DNA of 64,000 nucleotides from Candidatus Francisella endociliophora (GTDB lineage: Bacteria > Pseudomonadota > Gammaproteobacteria > Francisellales > Francisellaceae), in contig NZ_CP009574.1 of the NCBI RefSeq assembly GCF_000764555.1, forward strand, positions 1,488,001 to 1,552,000, read 5' to 3'. Position numbers and translations under genes: made by a program. Numbering within the stretch: position 1 is the stretch's first letter; each line of letters opens with the position of its first letter. This document shows, piece after piece, positions 39,166 to 51,571 of this stretch. Below the pieces are notes generated by a model, which ran no database searches, was not told where the DNA came from, and saw only the letters and a list, made by a program, of their open reading frames with translations.

Positions 39166-39597
39166 ATGAAATTAAATACAATTGCTCCTGCTGCTGGCTC
39201 TAAAAGCGCACCAAAAAGATTAGGTCGTGGTATTGGAAGTGGTTTAGGTAAAACTTCTGGTAAAGGTCACAAAGGTCAAAAGGCGCGTTCAGGTGGCTAT
39301 CATAAAGTAGGTTTCGAAGGTGGTCAAATGCCTTTACAAAGAAGATTACCAAAGTTTGGTTTTACTTCTGCGTCTAAAAGGTTTGTTGCTGAGGTTAGAC
39401 TACATGAGTTAAATCATGTTGGGGCTGATGAAGTTACAGTTGACACTTTAAAAGATCTAGGTCTTATTAGAAAAGATATCAAAACAGTTAAAGTAATAGC
39501 TTCTGGAGAAATCCAAAAAGCTGTTAGCCTTAAGGGTATAGCTTGCACTAAAGGTGCTAAAGAAGCTATTGAAAAAGCTGGTGGTAAGGTAGAATAA
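39166..39597 (+). CDS. rplO: 50S ribosomal protein L15
   Basis: Late-assembly protein with a long basic N-terminal extension, 143 residues. [38 protein letters not shown], and the terminal KAGGKVE are diagnostic. Followed after 10 bases by secY, as in other bacteria. Confidence 0.98.
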   Translation: MKLNTIAPAAGSKSAPKRLGRGIGSGLGKTSGKGHKGQKARSGGYHKVGFEGGQMPLQRRLPKFGFTSASKRFVAEVRLHELNHVGADEVTVDTLKDLGLIRKDIKTVKVIASGEIQKAVSLKGIACTKGAKEAIEKAGGKVE

Positions 39598-39607
39598 GAT
39601 TAAAGAT

Positions 39608-40933
39608 ATGTCAAAGTTTAATAGTACTTCTGGAACAACAGGTGAATTAAGATCTAGGCTAATTTTTGTCGTTATTGCGATATTAGTATTCAGGTTGGGT
39701 GTTTATATTCCTATACCAAATATTGATCCAACAAAATTAGTAGAGATTATCTCAAATCAACACTCAAATAGTGGTGGTTTGATGAGTATGTTTAATATGT
39801 TCTCTGGTGGTGCTCTTACACAGATGAGTATCTTCGCATTGGGTGTTATGCCTTATATCTCTGCATCAATTATTTTTCAGATGCTTTCAGCTGTATATCC
39901 AAAATTTATAGAGCTGAAAAAAGAGGGTGAATCAGGACAGAAGAAAATCACTCAGTATACAAGATATTTGACTCTTGCTTTGTCTATAGTGCAATCATTT
40001 GGTATTGTTGCATTTGTATTACATCAAGATGGTTTAGTAACAACTAACAATATGCCGATATTTTATTTAACGACTATTGTTTCTGTTACTACAGGTAGTA
40101 TGTTTTTGATGTGGTTAGGTGAGCAAATTACAGAAAGAGGTGTGGGAAATGGTATTTCACTACTAATCTTCTCTGGTATCGTTGCTAACTTACCATTTGA
40201 GATTTCAAACACACTATCTCAAGCAAACCAGCATGTAATATCATATTTATCTGTTTGGGTTCTGTTAATATTACTTTTGTTAGTTATTGCATTTGTGGTA
40301 TTTATGGAAAGTGCTCAGAGAAAGATTACAGTAAATTATGCTAAGAGACAGCAAGGTAGAAAAATGTTTGCTGCTCAAACTAGTCATTTACCATTAAAAC
40401 TTAACATGGCCGGTGTAATTCCAGCTATCTTTGCATCATCTATTTTAATGGTGCCAGGAGTTTTATTTGGTTGGCTATCTAACTACAACTCACTAAGTTG
40501 GTTAGCAGATGTTGCAGAAATGTTACAGCCAGGAAGCATAGTTTATACAGTAGTATTTGCTGCGACAATTATATTTTTCTGTTTCTTTTACACTTCATTA
40601 GTATTTAATCCAAAGGAAACTGCGGATAATTTGAAGAAGTCAGGTGCTTATATTTCTGGTGTAAGACCTGGTGAGCAAACAGCTAAATATATAGATGCAG
40701 TTATGACAAGATTAACTTTAGTTGGTTCATTGTATATTACAGCTATATGTTTGTTACCTATATTTGTAGTGAAATTCTTTGCACAAGGATTATCATTTAC
40801 ATTTGGTGGAACTTCATTATTGATTGTAGTTGTTGTGATGATGGATTTTATGGCTCAAGTTAGGTCGCATATGATGTCAACTCAATATGATTCTGTTATG
40901 AAAAAAGCAAATCTTAGTGGTAAGAGAAAATAG
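39608..40933 (+). CDS. secY: preprotein translocase subunit SecY
   Basis: Channel-forming subunit of the SecYEG translocon in the inner membrane, 441 residues with ten hydrophobic helices. Diagnostic segments are [12 protein letters not shown] in helix 1, the plug-region [26 protein letters not shown]-type [18 protein letters not shown], and the cytoplasmic loop [20 protein letters not shown]. It serves the many predicted Sec-exported proteins in this window. Confidence 0.98.
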   Translation: MSKFNSTSGTTGELRSRLIFVVIAILVFRLGVYIPIPNIDPTKLVEIISNQHSNSGGLMSMFNMFSGGALTQMSIFALGVMPYISASIIFQMLSAVYPKFIELKKEGESGQKKITQYTRYLTLALSIVQSFGIVAFVLHQDGLVTTNNMPIFYLTTIVSVTTGSMFLMWLGEQITERGVGNGISLLIFSGIVANLPFEISNTLSQANQHVISYLSVWVLLILLLLVIAFVVFMESAQRKITVNYAKRQQGRKMFAAQTSHLPLKLNMAGVIPAIFASSILMVPGVLFGWLSNYNSLSWLADVAEMLQPGSIVYTVVFAATIIFFCFFYTSLVFNPKETADNLKKSGAYISGVRPGEQTAKYIDAVMTRLTLVGSLYITAICLLPIFVVKFFAQGLSFTFGGTSLLIVVVVMMDFMAQVRSHMMSTQYDSVMKKANLSGKRK

Positions 40934-40956
40934 AGAAATATTTTTGGAGAAATATA

Positions 40957-41070
40957 ATGAAAGTTAGAGCTTCAGTTAAAAAAATGTGTAGAAACTGTAA
41001 AGTTATTAAGCGCAATAGAGTAGTTCGCGTAATATGTACAGACCCTAGACATAAGCAAAGACAAGGTTAA
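40957..41070 (+). CDS. rpmJ: 50S ribosomal protein L36
   Basis: A 37-residue protein too short for many ORF searches: it begins [15 protein letters not shown] and ends [10 protein letters not shown]. The zinc ligands Cys, Cys, Cys and His are all present, so this is the zinc-binding (C+) form. It lies between secY and rpsM, as in E. coli, with ribosome binding site TTGGAGA. Confidence 0.97.
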
Positions 41071-41074
41071 TAGG

Positions 41075-41099
41075 TCAAGCTAAATTAAATAAAGCTTGA
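41075..41099 (+). promoter_or_regulatory. stem-loop at the spc/alpha boundary
   Basis: TCAAGCT (41075-41081) pairs with AGCTTGA (41093-41099) in the 116-base gap between rpmJ and rpsM. The T-rich stretch after it is weak, so it is at best a partial terminator. The rest of the gap presumably holds the alpha-operon leader, where S4 represses translation in E. coli; no homologous pseudoknot could be drawn by eye. Confidence 0.4.
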
Positions 41100-41186
41100 T
41101 TATTTGATTTTAAAAAGTTATCCTAGCAAGTTACAAATTGCGGCAGATAGCAAATTAATTAAGAATAATTATTAGGAGTGAATTAG

Positions 41187-41543
41187 ATGGCTCGTATAGC
41201 TGGTGTTAATATTCCTGTTCATAAACATACAGTAATAGGATTAACTTCAATTTATGGCATAGGTAAAACAAGAGCACAAGAAATCTGTGAATCTTGTAAA
41301 GTAAGCCCAACTGTTAAAATCAAAGAATTGACTGATGAACAAGTCGAAGCTTTAAGAACAGAGGTTGCTAAATTTACGGTAGAAGGTGATTTACGTCGTG
41401 AAGTTTCTATGGACATAAAAAGACTTATGGATTTAGGTTGCTTCAGAGGCAGAAGACATCGTCGTAGCCTTCCTGTAAGAGGACAGAGAACGAAGACTAA
41501 TGCTCGTACTCGTAAAGGTCCAAGAAAGCCAATCAAGGCATAA
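41187..41543 (+). CDS. rpsM: 30S ribosomal protein S13
   Basis: Head protein contacting P-site tRNA and L5, 118 residues. [20 protein letters not shown] and the basic C-terminus [20 protein letters not shown] are diagnostic. First gene of the alpha portion. Confidence 0.98.
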   Translation: MARIAGVNIPVHKHTVIGLTSIYGIGKTRAQEICESCKVSPTVKIKELTDEQVEALRTEVAKFTVEGDLRREVSMDIKRLMDLGCFRGRRHRRSLPVRGQRTKTNARTRKGPRKPIKA

Positions 41544-41580
41544 AATACAATTATAACTATAAGATTAAAGGGTAGATTAT

Positions 41581-41970
41581 ATGGCTAAGTCTGTTAGATC
41601 ATCAAAGAAAAAAGTAAAAAGAGTAGTTACTGATGCAGTTGCTCATATTTACTCATCTTTTAATAACACTATAGTAACTATTACAGATAGACAAGGTAAT
41701 GCTTTATCTTGGGCTACTTCTGGTGGTAGTGGCTTTAGAGGTTCAAGAAAGAGTACACCTTTTGCTGCTCAAGTTGCAGCTGAAAGAGCAGCTGATATGG
41801 CTCTAGAATATGGTGTAAAAAATGTAGATGTTTTAGTGAAAGGACCAGGTTCAGGTAGAGATTCTGCTGTTAGAGCCTTAAATGCTAAAAACTTAAAAGT
41901 TACAAGCATCACAGATGTGACTCCATTACCGCATAATGGTTGTCGTCCACCTAAAAAACGTCGTGTTTAA
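41581..41970 (+). CDS. rpsK: 30S ribosomal protein S11
   Basis: Platform protein near the E-site mRNA, 129 residues. [39 protein letters not shown] (here TSGGSGF) and [18 protein letters not shown] are diagnostic. Confidence 0.98.
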
Positions 41971-41992
41971 TATATAAAGGGAATTTATAATA

Positions 41993-42613
41993 ATGGCTAG
42001 ATATCTAGGACCAAAATGTAAACTTTCTAGAAGAGAAGGTACAGATTTATTTTTAAAGAGTGGCGTAAAAGCTAACGACGAAAAATGTAAAATGAACACT
42101 GCACCAGGTCAACATGGAGCAAGAAGAGCGCGCCTTTCTGACTATGGTTTACAGTTAAGAGAAAAACAAAAAGTTCGTCGTATGTATGGTGTTTTAGAAG
42201 GTCAATTCAAAAAATACTATCTAGAAGCAAACAGAAGAAAAGGTAACACTGGTGCTACTCTTTTAGAAATTTTAGAAGCAAGATTAGATAATGTTGTTTA
42301 TAGAATGGGCTTCGCTGCAACACGTGCAGAAGCAAGACAGCTTGTTGTTCATAAAGGTATTATGCTTAATGGACATACTTGTAATGTACCATCTGCTCAA
42401 GTTAAAGCAGGTGATATAGTTGCAGTAAGAGAGAAAGCTAAGAAGCAGTTAAGAATTCAAAATGCTGTTGAATTGGCTAAGCATAGAAAAGAACTTTCTT
42501 GGATCGATGTGAATACAGATTCTTTAGAAGGTACTATGAAGTCTTCTCCAGATAGATCTGAACTATCATCAGATATAAATGAACAATTAATCATCGAGCT
42601 TTACTCTAAGTAA
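41993..42613 (+). CDS. rpsD: 30S ribosomal protein S4
   Basis: Primary 16S rRNA binder and, in E. coli, repressor of the alpha operon, 206 residues. [40 protein letters not shown], and the S4 RNA-binding domain from [20 protein letters not shown] are intact. Confidence 0.98.
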   Translation: MARYLGPKCKLSRREGTDLFLKSGVKANDEKCKMNTAPGQHGARRARLSDYGLQLREKQKVRRMYGVLEGQFKKYYLEANRRKGNTGATLLEILEARLDNVVYRMGFAATRAEARQLVVHKGIMLNGHTCNVPSAQVKAGDIVAVREKAKKQLRIQNAVELAKHRKELSWIDVNTDSLEGTMKSSPDRSELSSDINEQLIIELYSK

Positions 42614-42668
42614 TATTTTATTTCTTAGTAACTCGTTATAATAGCCTTATTTCAAGGAGATTTTTTTA

Positions 42669-43640
42669 GTGAGTAATAATAATTCAAATCAGGAATTTAT
42701 ACCTAATATACAACTTAAAGAAGAGTTGGGTGCTTTTGGTTACAAAGTGCAACTTTCTCCAGTAGAAAAAGGTATGGCTCATATCCTTGGTAACTCTATT
42801 AGAAGGTTTCTACTATCTTCTCTTCGCGGTGCGTCTATTATTAAAGTAAATATAAAAGATGTGCTACATGAGTATTCTGCTTTAGAAGATGTAAAAGAAG
42901 ATGTTGTTGAGATTGTTTCTAATTTAAAGAAAGTGGCTGTAAAGCTTGATAAAGAAGCTGGTGATCTTGAATTAGGGTTATCTGTGAATAAGTCAGGTGT
43001 TGTTACGGCTGGTGACTTTCAAACAACACAAGGTGTTGAGATTATAAATAAAGACCAACCTATAGCTACTCTTACCAATAAAAGAGAGTTTAGTCTGGTT
43101 GCAACAGTGACTGTTAGTAGAAATGTAGGAATACTTTCTGCTATGCCTACAGAGCTAGAAAAAGTTGGTGATATAGCTGTAGATGCAGATTTTAATCCAG
43201 TTAAAAGAGTTGCTTTTGAAGTTATTGATAATGGTGATAGTGATATACTAGAAGTTTTCTTAAAAACTAATGGTACTATAGAGCCACTAGTTGCTGTTAC
43301 AAAAGCTTTAGAGTATTTTTGTGAGCAAGTATCAGTATTTGTATCTCTTAAAGTTCCTACAAATGGTAAAACTGGAGATGCGTTATTAGATTCTAATATT
43401 GATCCTGTTTTACTTAAGCCAATTGATGATTTAGAGCTTACTGTTAGATCATCCAATTGTTTAAGAGCAGAAAATATTAAGTATCTTGGTGATCTAGTTC
43501 AGTACTCTGAATCACAACTAATGAAGATACCTAATTTAGGTAAAAAATCTCTTAACGAGATTAAGCAAATACTAATAGATAACAGCTTATCTCTAGGTGT
43601 TCATATTGAGAACTTTAGAGAACTAGTTGAAGGAAAATAA
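42669..43640 (+). CDS. rpoA: RNA polymerase alpha subunit
   Basis: Scaffold for RNA polymerase assembly and contact point for activators, 323 residues. N-terminal dimerisation domain: [18 protein letters not shown] (the usual motif has LRRVLLSS) and [21 protein letters not shown]-terminal domain: [20 protein letters not shown] with the DNA-contacting Arg, then [15 protein letters not shown]. The start is GTG at 42669. Francisella is known to encode two differing alpha subunits; this is the copy at the ribosomal locus (alpha 1). Its divergence, including Phe in the RRFLL motif, fits specialisation for heterodimer formation. The second copy is outside the window. Confidence 0.96.
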   Translation: MSNNNSNQEFIPNIQLKEELGAFGYKVQLSPVEKGMAHILGNSIRRFLLSSLRGASIIKVNIKDVLHEYSALEDVKEDVVEIVSNLKKVAVKLDKEAGDLELGLSVNKSGVVTAGDFQTTQGVEIINKDQPIATLTNKREFSLVATVTVSRNVGILSAMPTELEKVGDIAVDADFNPVKRVAFEVIDNGDSDILEVFLKTNGTIEPLVAVTKALEYFCEQVSVFVSLKVPTNGKTGDALLDSNIDPVLLKPIDDLELTVRSSNCLRAENIKYLGDLVQYSESQLMKIPNLGKKSLNEIKQILIDNSLSLGVHIENFRELVEGK

Positions 43641-43686
43641 TATAATATAGTAATCATATAATATTAACTATAAAGGAGTAATTACT

Positions 43687-44124
43687 ATGAGACATCGTAT
43701 GAAAGGTAGAAAATTTGGTAGAACTAGTAGTCATAGAAAAGCTATGTTTAAGAACATGTCTGCTTCTTTGATTAACCATGAAGTTATCAAAACTACTCTA
43801 CCAAAAGCTAAAGAGTTAAGAACAATTGTTGAGCCTCTAATTACTTTAGCAAAAAGAGAGCACAAGCTAAGAAATGAATTAGATACTAATTCTAATGAGT
43901 TTAAAGCTCAATCAGTAGCATTAAGAAGACAAGCTTTTGATTTCTTAAGAAATAAAGCTGCTGTAACTAAGCTTTTTGAAGAGTTCGGTGCTCGTTATGC
44001 AGAAAGAGCTGGTGGTTATACTAGAGTTCTTAAGTGTGGCTTTAGATTCGGTGATAAAGCGCCTATGGCTTTCATTGAATTAGTTGACAGACCTCAAGTT
44101 GAAGAAGCTGCTGACGAAGAATAA
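43687..44124 (+). CDS. rplQ: 50S ribosomal protein L17
   Basis: 50S protein near the tunnel exit, 145 residues, last gene of the ribosomal block. [20 protein letters not shown] and [17 protein letters not shown] are diagnostic. A strong AAAGGAG site precedes the ATG. No good terminator is visible after it. Confidence 0.98.
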   Translation: MRHRMKGRKFGRTSSHRKAMFKNMSASLINHEVIKTTLPKAKELRTIVEPLITLAKREHKLRNELDTNSNEFKAQSVALRRQAFDFLRNKAAVTKLFEEFGARYAERAGGYTRVLKCGFRFGDKAPMAFIELVDRPQVEEAADEE

Positions 44125-44239
44125 TCTTTCTTTTATCTTTAAATCTTAATTTTTCTAATAATACATCTAAAATTTTGCTCTCATATTATAAAATATATTG
44201 ATAGAATTGTTCTAGAAATATCATTTTTTTCAAAAAATT

Positions 44240-44926
44240 ATGGCGCAAAAGCTTTATCAATGTGTAATTATTATACTTGTTATTATTAATTCTATTACCT
44301 TAATAGCACAAGTTGATTATGGTGATATAGATTATCTTAACTATATTAATATTATTTTTTCAGCAATTTTTTCTATTGAGTATATTGTTCGATTACTTAT
44401 GTCTCCTAGAAAACTAGTGTTTATTTTTAAGTTTTATAATGTTATTGATTTTATAGCTATCTTTTTGCCGTTGATACTTGCTCTCTTTGGTGTAAATTCT
44501 CACGAGTTAATTGTGCTTAGGTTATTACGTGTATTTAAGATATTTCAAAATACGGCAATCATGAATAGATTAATAAATGTATTTAAAAAAATCTATCTTG
44601 AGTTGCTAGTTTCATATTGTTTAATCTTTGTAATATTAATAATATCATGTGTAATGATGTTTTATGCAGAGCATGATGCACAGCCAAAAGTATTCTCAAC
44701 TATATCAAATACATTATGGTGGGGTGTAACTACTTTAACAACTGTTGGATATGGGGATATGTATCCTGTAACGCTAGCTGGTAGACTTATTGCAGCAATT
44801 CTTTCGATGCTTGGTATAGGTGTTTTTGCGATACCTAGTGGCTTAATAGGAGGAGCTTTTATTGATGAAATACGTCAGGAAAGAGAGCAGGCTGCACAAA
44901 TTACTAGAGAGACTTCCAATATTTAA
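44240..44926 (+). CDS. voltage-gated potassium channel (Kv type)
   Basis: A 228-residue inner-membrane ion channel with six hydrophobic segments. The selectivity filter TTVGYGD lies near residues 166-172 in the pore loop, followed by the last helix with glycine hinge (GIGVFAIPSG). The S4-like helix LIVLRLLRVFKIF carries spaced Arg/Arg/Lys residues, as in voltage-sensing channels such as KvAP. A short charged tail (EIRQEREQAA) follows. It is the first gene after the ribosomal block, with its own presumed promoter in the 115-base gap. Confidence 0.9.
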   Translation: MAQKLYQCVIIILVIINSITLIAQVDYGDIDYLNYINIIFSAIFSIEYIVRLLMSPRKLVFIFKFYNVIDFIAIFLPLILALFGVNSHELIVLRLLRVFKIFQNTAIMNRLINVFKKIYLELLVSYCLIFVILIISCVMMFYAEHDAQPKVFSTISNTLWWGVTTLTTVGYGDMYPVTLAGRLIAAILSMLGIGVFAIPSGLIGGAFIDEIRQEREQAAQITRETSNI

Positions 44927-45014
44927 ACTATTGTCTTGTAAAGTATTTTTCATTTTTATTAATCATATATTGTGATAGTATGGCTGCAAAGTTTTTAAAC
45001 AAAAATAATTTCTA

Positions 45015-45758
45015 ATGCTAAAGAGACTAACAATAGTTATTTGTATAATATTTTTTCATATTAGTTATTCAAATATATGTACTCCTCATGTAAATAAAAA
45101 TAAGCCTAAAGGTATTTCAGGAGGACAGTTTTCTGATTGTGCCCTTTCTTATGCTGGTGACTCATGTGCACCTAAAGTAGGAGAGCAAAATTATATGAGT
45201 AGGCATCATATCTTTGATAAACACGCGTGGATTGATGTTTTAGAGAAAGGGTTAAATCACGGAGGGGTTGCAGCTAATGAAGCTAAGGAGCGTATTATAA
45301 GTATGCTTGAAAAAGCTGGGGCTTCTGAAGCCGTTATTAGTGACTTGGAAAATGTAGGACAAGACTGTAAGTCTGGAACTGATAAATGGCTGACATGGCT
45401 TCCTGTAAACTTATCGTTGGGTCCTGCTCCACAAGATCGTTCATTTGATCCTAATAATAACTTTGATAGATGGGCTTTGTTGATAGTTCCTGAAGAGTAT
45501 CAAGATGTTTTTTCTAATATTAGACAAGCTATGGATAGAGGGGATGGTATCGCAGTAGCTTCAAGTCTTGCAGAGTTGCCAGCTGTCGAAGATCCTTGGC
45601 CTATGACTTTAGGTGAAGGTTCTAATTGGGTTAGAGCATATGATGATGTTGGTAAAGAAAAGTATTGTCCCTCAATTATTTTTGATCAATATCGTATGGG
45701 GAGATGTCCAAACTCTGAGATATCGCATACTTACAATAGTTTTTTACAAGCTGCTTAA
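45015..45758 (+). CDS. exported protein with HNH-nuclease-like motifs
   Basis: A 247-residue protein with a Sec signal peptide (MLKRLTIVICIIFFHISYS). The mature part has SRHHIFDKHAW (His64, His65) and, later, WLPVNLSLGP followed by DRSFDPNNNFD, a pattern resembling His-Me finger (HNH/GHH-type) nuclease domains found in bacterial toxins. Several cysteines (22, 42, 51, 118) could form disulfides, consistent with a secreted enzyme. No immunity gene is obvious next to it. I would not exclude an unrelated exported protein. Confidence 0.55.
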   Translation: MLKRLTIVICIIFFHISYSNICTPHVNKNKPKGISGGQFSDCALSYAGDSCAPKVGEQNYMSRHHIFDKHAWIDVLEKGLNHGGVAANEAKERIISMLEKAGASEAVISDLENVGQDCKSGTDKWLTWLPVNLSLGPAPQDRSFDPNNNFDRWALLIVPEEYQDVFSNIRQAMDRGDGIAVASSLAELPAVEDPWPMTLGEGSNWVRAYDDVGKEKYCPSIIFDQYRMGRCPNSEISHTYNSFLQAA

Positions 45759-45769
45759 ATTAAAAAATT

Positions 45770-45799
45770 CTTGAAAATATAATAATAACTCTCATATAT
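45770..45799 (+). promoter_or_regulatory. sigma32-type heat-shock promoter of htpG
   Basis: CTTGAAA (45770-45776) followed after about 13-14 bases by CTCATATAT (45791-45799) resembles the sigma32 consensus CTTGAAA-N13-CCCCATNT. It lies about 50 bases before htpG, itself a heat-shock gene. Confidence 0.65.
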
Positions 45800-45849
45800 G
45801 TATTTGTTGGTAAATTATTTAGCAAATATAACAAAAGAGGGTTATATAA

Positions 45850-47736
45850 ATGTCAGAAAAAAAATATACGTTTGAAACGGAAGTAGATAAACTACTTCAT
45901 CTTGTAATTCATTCACTATATTCAAATCGCGAGATCTTCTTAAGAGAGCTTGTGTCAAATAGTTCAGATGCTATTGAGAAACTTAGGTATGAGAGCATCT
46001 CAAATGGAGCATTGAACGAAGATGATAGTGATTATGCAATTAAAATAGATTTTGATAAAGATGCCAAGACTATAACAGTTAGTGATAATGGTATTGGTAT
46101 GACTGAGGAAGAAGTTATTGAAAACCTTGGTACTATCGCAAAATCTGGAACTAAGAAATTCTTAGAAAGCTTGACTGGTGATAAGAGTAAAGATAACGAT
46201 CTTATTGGTCAGTTTGGTGTTGGTTTTTATTCTTCATTTATAGTTGCTGATAAAGTTACAGTTAGAACTAGAAAAGCAGGTCAAGATAAATCTCAAGCTA
46301 CTAAGTGGATTTCTGATGCGCAAAATGGTTTTACAATAGAAACAATTACTAAAGAAAAACGCGGTACTGAGATAACTCTTCACCTGAAAGAAGATCATTT
46401 AGATTTATTAGACTACCATCAGTTAAAAGGTTTGGTTAATAAATATTCTGATTGTATCAATACTCCAATTCAAATGAAGAAAGTTGAGCATGATAAAGAT
46501 GGTAAAGAAACAATCAAAGATGAGTATGAGACTGTAAACAATACTAAAGCTATTTGGTTAAGATCAAAAGATGAAGTAACTGATGAAGAATACCAAGAGT
46601 TTTATAAGTATATATCTCATGATTTTGCAGATGCTTCAATGTGGATACATAACAAAGTTGAGGGTAACCTTGAGTACAACAGCTTACTATATATCCCAGA
46701 GAATAAGCCTTTTGACTTTTGGAATAGAGATAAAGATTATGGTTTATCTTTATATGTACGTAGAGTATTTATTATGGAGAATAAGGAATTACTACCGCCA
46801 TATTTAAGATTTGTTAAGGGTGTAATTGATTCTGCTGACTTACCACTAAATGTATCACGTGAAATATTACAGCATAATAAAGTAATTGATAAAATCAGAA
46901 AAGCGACAACTTCTAAGGTTCTTGGTGAACTTAAGAAGCTTGCTAATAAAGATGCAGAAAAATATCAAAAATTCTGGGATAACTTTGGTCAAGTGCTTAA
47001 AGAGGGTATATCTGACGATCACTCAAATAAAGAAAAAATTGCTGGTCTATTAAGATTTGCGACTACTGAAAGTGGTGATTCTAAGCAAACAGTTTCTTTA
47101 GCTGACTACATTTCGCGTATGAAAGAAGGTCAAGATACTATCTACTATATTACATCTGATAGTCATAAGGCTGCTGCTAATAACCCACAACTTGAAGCAT
47201 TCAAGAAGAAAGGTATCGAAGTAATTCTTATGTCAGATCGTATCGATGAGTGGATGATGTCTACTTTGACTGAGTTTGATGGTAAGCATATGAAGTCTAT
47301 TATCAAAGGTGATATCGATCTTGATAAGTTTGAGTCAGAAGAAAACAAAGAGAAATTTGAAAAAGAATCTAAAGATTTCAAAAAAATCTTAGAAGAAGTA
47401 AAAGAGTCTCTAAAAGATAAAGTTGAAGATGTACGTTTATCTAAACGTCTAACTGATTCTCCAAGCTGTGTGGTTGTAAATGACTATGGTATGAGCTTAC
47501 ACATGCAAAAGATGATGGAAGAGGCTGGACAGTCATTTATGCCTGGTATGGGTATGAAGCCTATATTAGAGCTTAATGCTGAGCATCATTTAGTACAAAA
47601 ACTAAAAGATGAAGCTGATACAGAAGTGTTTGGTGATATTTCTGAGCTACTTCTTATGCAAGCAATGTTTGTTGAAGGCGCTAAAATAGAAGACCCTATG
47701 TCTTTTGTTAAGCTTGTAAATAAATATATTAAATAA
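45850..47736 (+). CDS. htpG: chaperone protein HtpG (Hsp90)
   Basis: Bacterial Hsp90, 628 residues, an ATP-driven chaperone in the cytoplasm. The GHKL ATPase motifs are intact: [48 protein letters not shown]. The middle domain has [11 protein letters not shown], and the C-terminal dimerisation domain contains the [13 protein letters not shown] stretch. It is preceded by a sigma32-like promoter and a strong AGAGGG site; expression is expected to be heat-inducible. Confidence 0.98.
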   Translation: MSEKKYTFETEVDKLLHLVIHSLYSNREIFLRELVSNSSDAIEKLRYESISNGALNEDDSDYAIKIDFDKDAKTITVSDNGIGMTEEEVIENLGTIAKSGTKKFLESLTGDKSKDNDLIGQFGVGFYSSFIVADKVTVRTRKAGQDKSQATKWISDAQNGFTIETITKEKRGTEITLHLKEDHLDLLDYHQLKGLVNKYSDCINTPIQMKKVEHDKDGKETIKDEYETVNNTKAIWLRSKDEVTDEEYQEFYKYISHDFADASMWIHNKVEGNLEYNSLLYIPENKPFDFWNRDKDYGLSLYVRRVFIMENKELLPPYLRFVKGVIDSADLPLNVSREILQHNKVIDKIRKATTSKVLGELKKLANKDAEKYQKFWDNFGQVLKEGISDDHSNKEKIAGLLRFATTESGDSKQTVSLADYISRMKEGQDTIYYITSDSHKAAANNPQLEAFKKKGIEVILMSDRIDEWMMSTLTEFDGKHMKSIIKGDIDLDKFESEENKEKFEKESKDFKKILEEVKESLKDKVEDVRLSKRLTDSPSCVVVNDYGMSLHMQKMMEEAGQSFMPGMGMKPILELNAEHHLVQKLKDEADTEVFGDISELLLMQAMFVEGAKIEDPMSFVKLVNKYIK

Positions 47737-47897
47737 CTAATTTCAAAATTATCCAATTTTTTTATCTAAATCCAAATATTTCTATAATAAAGAGCAAGTT
47801 TTAACTTGTCCTAGATGAATAAGTCACTTTAAATTTTCTACAAGTTTGATTTTATTTGGCATAAAATTTTTATAGATGGTTAGATATGAAATGAAAA

Positions 47898-47920
47898 GGG
47901 ACAGTACATTGTACTGTCCC
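47898..47920 (-). terminator. terminator hairpin of the small lipoprotein gene
   Basis: Perfect 10-bp arms GGGACAGTAC and GTACTGTCCC around a 3-base loop; on the minus strand a TTTT follows. It lies 46 bases after the stop of the minus-strand lipoprotein gene and may also end htpG transcription from the other side. Confidence 0.7.
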
Positions 47921-47965
47921 TACAGGTAAGCTTTCAAAAATATATTAAAAAGATTGCTAAATATT

Positions 47966-48346
47966 TTATGGAATAGTATAAGAAAGTGTTTTGCCACCAT
48001 TAAAAGAGATATTAATGATTGTGCCACTACTACATCCTGCAAATGCAAAAATTGCATTATCAATATTAAAATCATCTGATCTATAAGTATCACCAGAAGT
48101 TGGAGCAGGTATAGTTAGACTACCATCTGCATTTCCAGCAACAGGAGTTGAGCATGATCCATTTGATAAACTAAAGTTATAAGCTATCGCTTGTGATGCT
48201 GGAAATGATGCTGGGGCAACAAATTCCGGAATACCAGTTGAAGTATCAATAGTGACTTTACCATCAAGATTGTTACTATCATTTTTATAGTTTATACAGC
48301 CTGCAAGTAAAATAGTTGCAATTGCTAAAGCAAGTGTTTTTTTCAT
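47966..48346 (-). CDS. small lipoprotein of unknown function
   Basis: A 126-residue lipoprotein: MKKTLALAIATILLAGC with the lipobox LLAGC, then a short, Ser/Asn/Asp-rich domain of probable beta strands with two further cysteines (GSCSTP and AGCSSG). I recognise no family. The upstream promoter contains an (AT)7 tract in its spacer, suggesting switchable expression. Isolated gene, divergent from pyrG, with a strong terminator. Confidence 0.75.
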   Translation of the reverse strand: MKKTLALAIATILLAGCINYKNDSNNLDGKVTIDTSTGIPEFVAPASFPASQAIAYNFSLSNGSCSTPVAGNADGSLTIPAPTSGDTYRSDDFNIDNAIFAFAGCSSGTIINISFNGGKTLSYTIP

Positions 48347-48369
48347 TGTTTTAATTTAATTTTGTTAAG

Positions 48370-48406
48370 ATTGTAGCTTAAGAATATATATATATATGGA
48401 AGTCAA
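48370..48406 (-). promoter_or_regulatory. lipoprotein promoter with (AT)7 repeat in the spacer
   Basis: On the minus strand TTGACT (48406-48401) and TACAAT (48375-48370) are separated by 25 bases, eight more than the optimum, and the spacer holds seven AT units (48384-48397). Loss of four units would give 17. This matches the logic of repeat-spaced phase-variable promoters such as Haemophilus hif. The start codon follows 23 bases after the -10. Confidence 0.5.
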
Positions 48407-48454
48407 TAATTACTAACAATAAATTACTAAAAATGCTATAATAAGGTTCCATGA

Positions 48455-50119
<1,665 letters not shown>

Positions 50120-50191
50120 GCACTAGTTTTGAAATTTCATAAATAAAAATGCTATAATCTCGTTTAACTAACTATTGGAGAATAACTAAAA

Positions 50192-50611
50192 ATGAGTAAA
50201 CAAAGAACTTTATCTATAATTAAACCTGATGCTGTTGAAAAAAATGTAATCGGTGAAATATATAGTCGTTTTGAAAAAGCTGGTCTGAAAATTGTGGCTT
50301 CTAAAATGAAGCATTTATCAAGAGCAGAAGCGGAAGGTTTTTATGCGGTACATAAAGATAGACCATTTTTTAGCGCATTAGTTGAGTTCATGATTTCTGG
50401 ACCTGTGATGATTCAGGTTTTAGAAGGTGAAAATGCTATTGCTAAAAACCGTGAGCTAATGGGTGCCACAAACCCTAAAGAAGCAGAAGCTGGTACAATT
50501 AGAGCTGATTTTGCTGATAGTATAGATGCAAATGCTGTACATGGTTCAGATGCAGAAGAGACTGCAGCACAAGAGATTAGATATTTCTTTAGTGACATAG
50601 AAATTTTTTAA
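50192..50611 (+). CDS. ndk: nucleoside diphosphate kinase
   Basis: Equilibrates nucleoside di- and triphosphates through a phosphohistidine. At 139 residues it has the short bacterial form. The start [23 protein letters not shown] near [10 protein letters not shown], and the active-site [16 protein letters not shown] with its catalytic His are intact. It lies 72 bases after pyrG. Confidence 0.97.
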   Translation: MSKQRTLSIIKPDAVEKNVIGEIYSRFEKAGLKIVASKMKHLSRAEAEGFYAVHKDRPFFSALVEFMISGPVMIQVLEGENAIAKNRELMGATNPKEAEAGTIRADFADSIDANAVHGSDAEETAAQEIRYFFSDIEIF

Positions 50612-50647
50612 GAGATATTTGATCTTAATGCTAGGAGGAGATAAGAA

Positions 50648-51556
50648 ATGAGTTGGTTGACTAGAGTAATTGGTAGAAGTTTAGGTGTAAATGCACAGAA
50701 AAAAGATATGCCTTCAGGTGTTTGGAGTCAGTGTCCAAGCTGTGGTGTAACTTTATATTCAGAAGAGTTACATAATAATAAATCTGTTTGTCCAAATTGT
50801 AATTACCACTATAGAATATCTGCTAGGCATAGATTAAATATATTCTTTGATAGAGATAGCTCAAAAGAGCATTTTGCTAATATTACTCCTGTCGATATGC
50901 TTAAATTCAAAGATACTAAGACATATAAAGATAGACTATCACAAGCACAGAAGAAGACAGAAGAGCAAGATGCTCTAGTAGTTATGGAAGGAACTGTAAA
51001 AGGTTTTCCAGTAGTTGCTGCAGCATTTAATTTTATGTTTTTAGGTGGATCTATGGGATCTGTTGTTGGTGAGAAGTTTGTTCGCGGTGTTAAACTTGCT
51101 ATGGAGAAAAAAGTACCATTTATCTGTTTTACAGCAAGTGGTGGTGCTAGAATGCAAGAATCTTTATACTCATTGATGCAAATGACTAAAACAAGTGCAG
51201 CTCTTCAAAAATTAGCAGAAGCTAAGTTACCATACTTAGTTGTGCTTACTGACCCAACTACTGGTGGGGTTTCAGCATCTTTAGCAATGCTTGGGGATGT
51301 TCATTTAGCAGAGCCTAAGGCTCTGATTGGTTTTGCAGGTCCTAGAGTAATTGAACAAACTGTTAGAGAGAAGTTGCCAGAAGGCTTCCAAAGAAGTGAG
51401 TTTTTGGTTGAAAAAGGTATGGTTGATATGATTGTAGATCGTAGAAACCTAAGAAGTGAAGTTGCTAAGCTTATTGATAAACTTATGCCAAACCTTACAA
51501 AAATAAACTATTCTCAATCTTTAGAGTATAAATCTGAAGAAGAGCAACAAGCTTAA
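50648..51556 (+). CDS. accD: acetyl-CoA carboxylase carboxyltransferase beta subunit
   Basis: Half of the carboxyltransferase that forms malonyl-CoA, the first step of fatty acid synthesis; acts with AccA. The 302 residues begin with a four-cysteine zinc ribbon (CPSCGVTLY and VCPNCNYHY), then the crotonase-fold core with [27 protein letters not shown] and [14 protein letters not shown]. It is followed after 15 bases by folC, the same pairing as in E. coli. Confidence 0.98.
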   Translation: MSWLTRVIGRSLGVNAQKKDMPSGVWSQCPSCGVTLYSEELHNNKSVCPNCNYHYRISARHRLNIFFDRDSSKEHFANITPVDMLKFKDTKTYKDRLSQAQKKTEEQDALVVMEGTVKGFPVVAAAFNFMFLGGSMGSVVGEKFVRGVKLAMEKKVPFICFTASGGARMQESLYSLMQMTKTSAALQKLAEAKLPYLVVLTDPTTGGVSASLAMLGDVHLAEPKALIGFAGPRVIEQTVREKLPEGFQRSEFLVEKGMVDMIVDRRNLRSEVAKLIDKLMPNLTKINYSQSLEYKSEEEQQA

Positions 51557-51571
51557 TTTATATTTCAAAAA

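Noticed and set aside
47898-47920. Perfect palindrome as a mobile element end or repeat
   Set aside because: It occurs once as far as I can see and has a T-run in the direction of the lipoprotein gene, so a terminator explains it.
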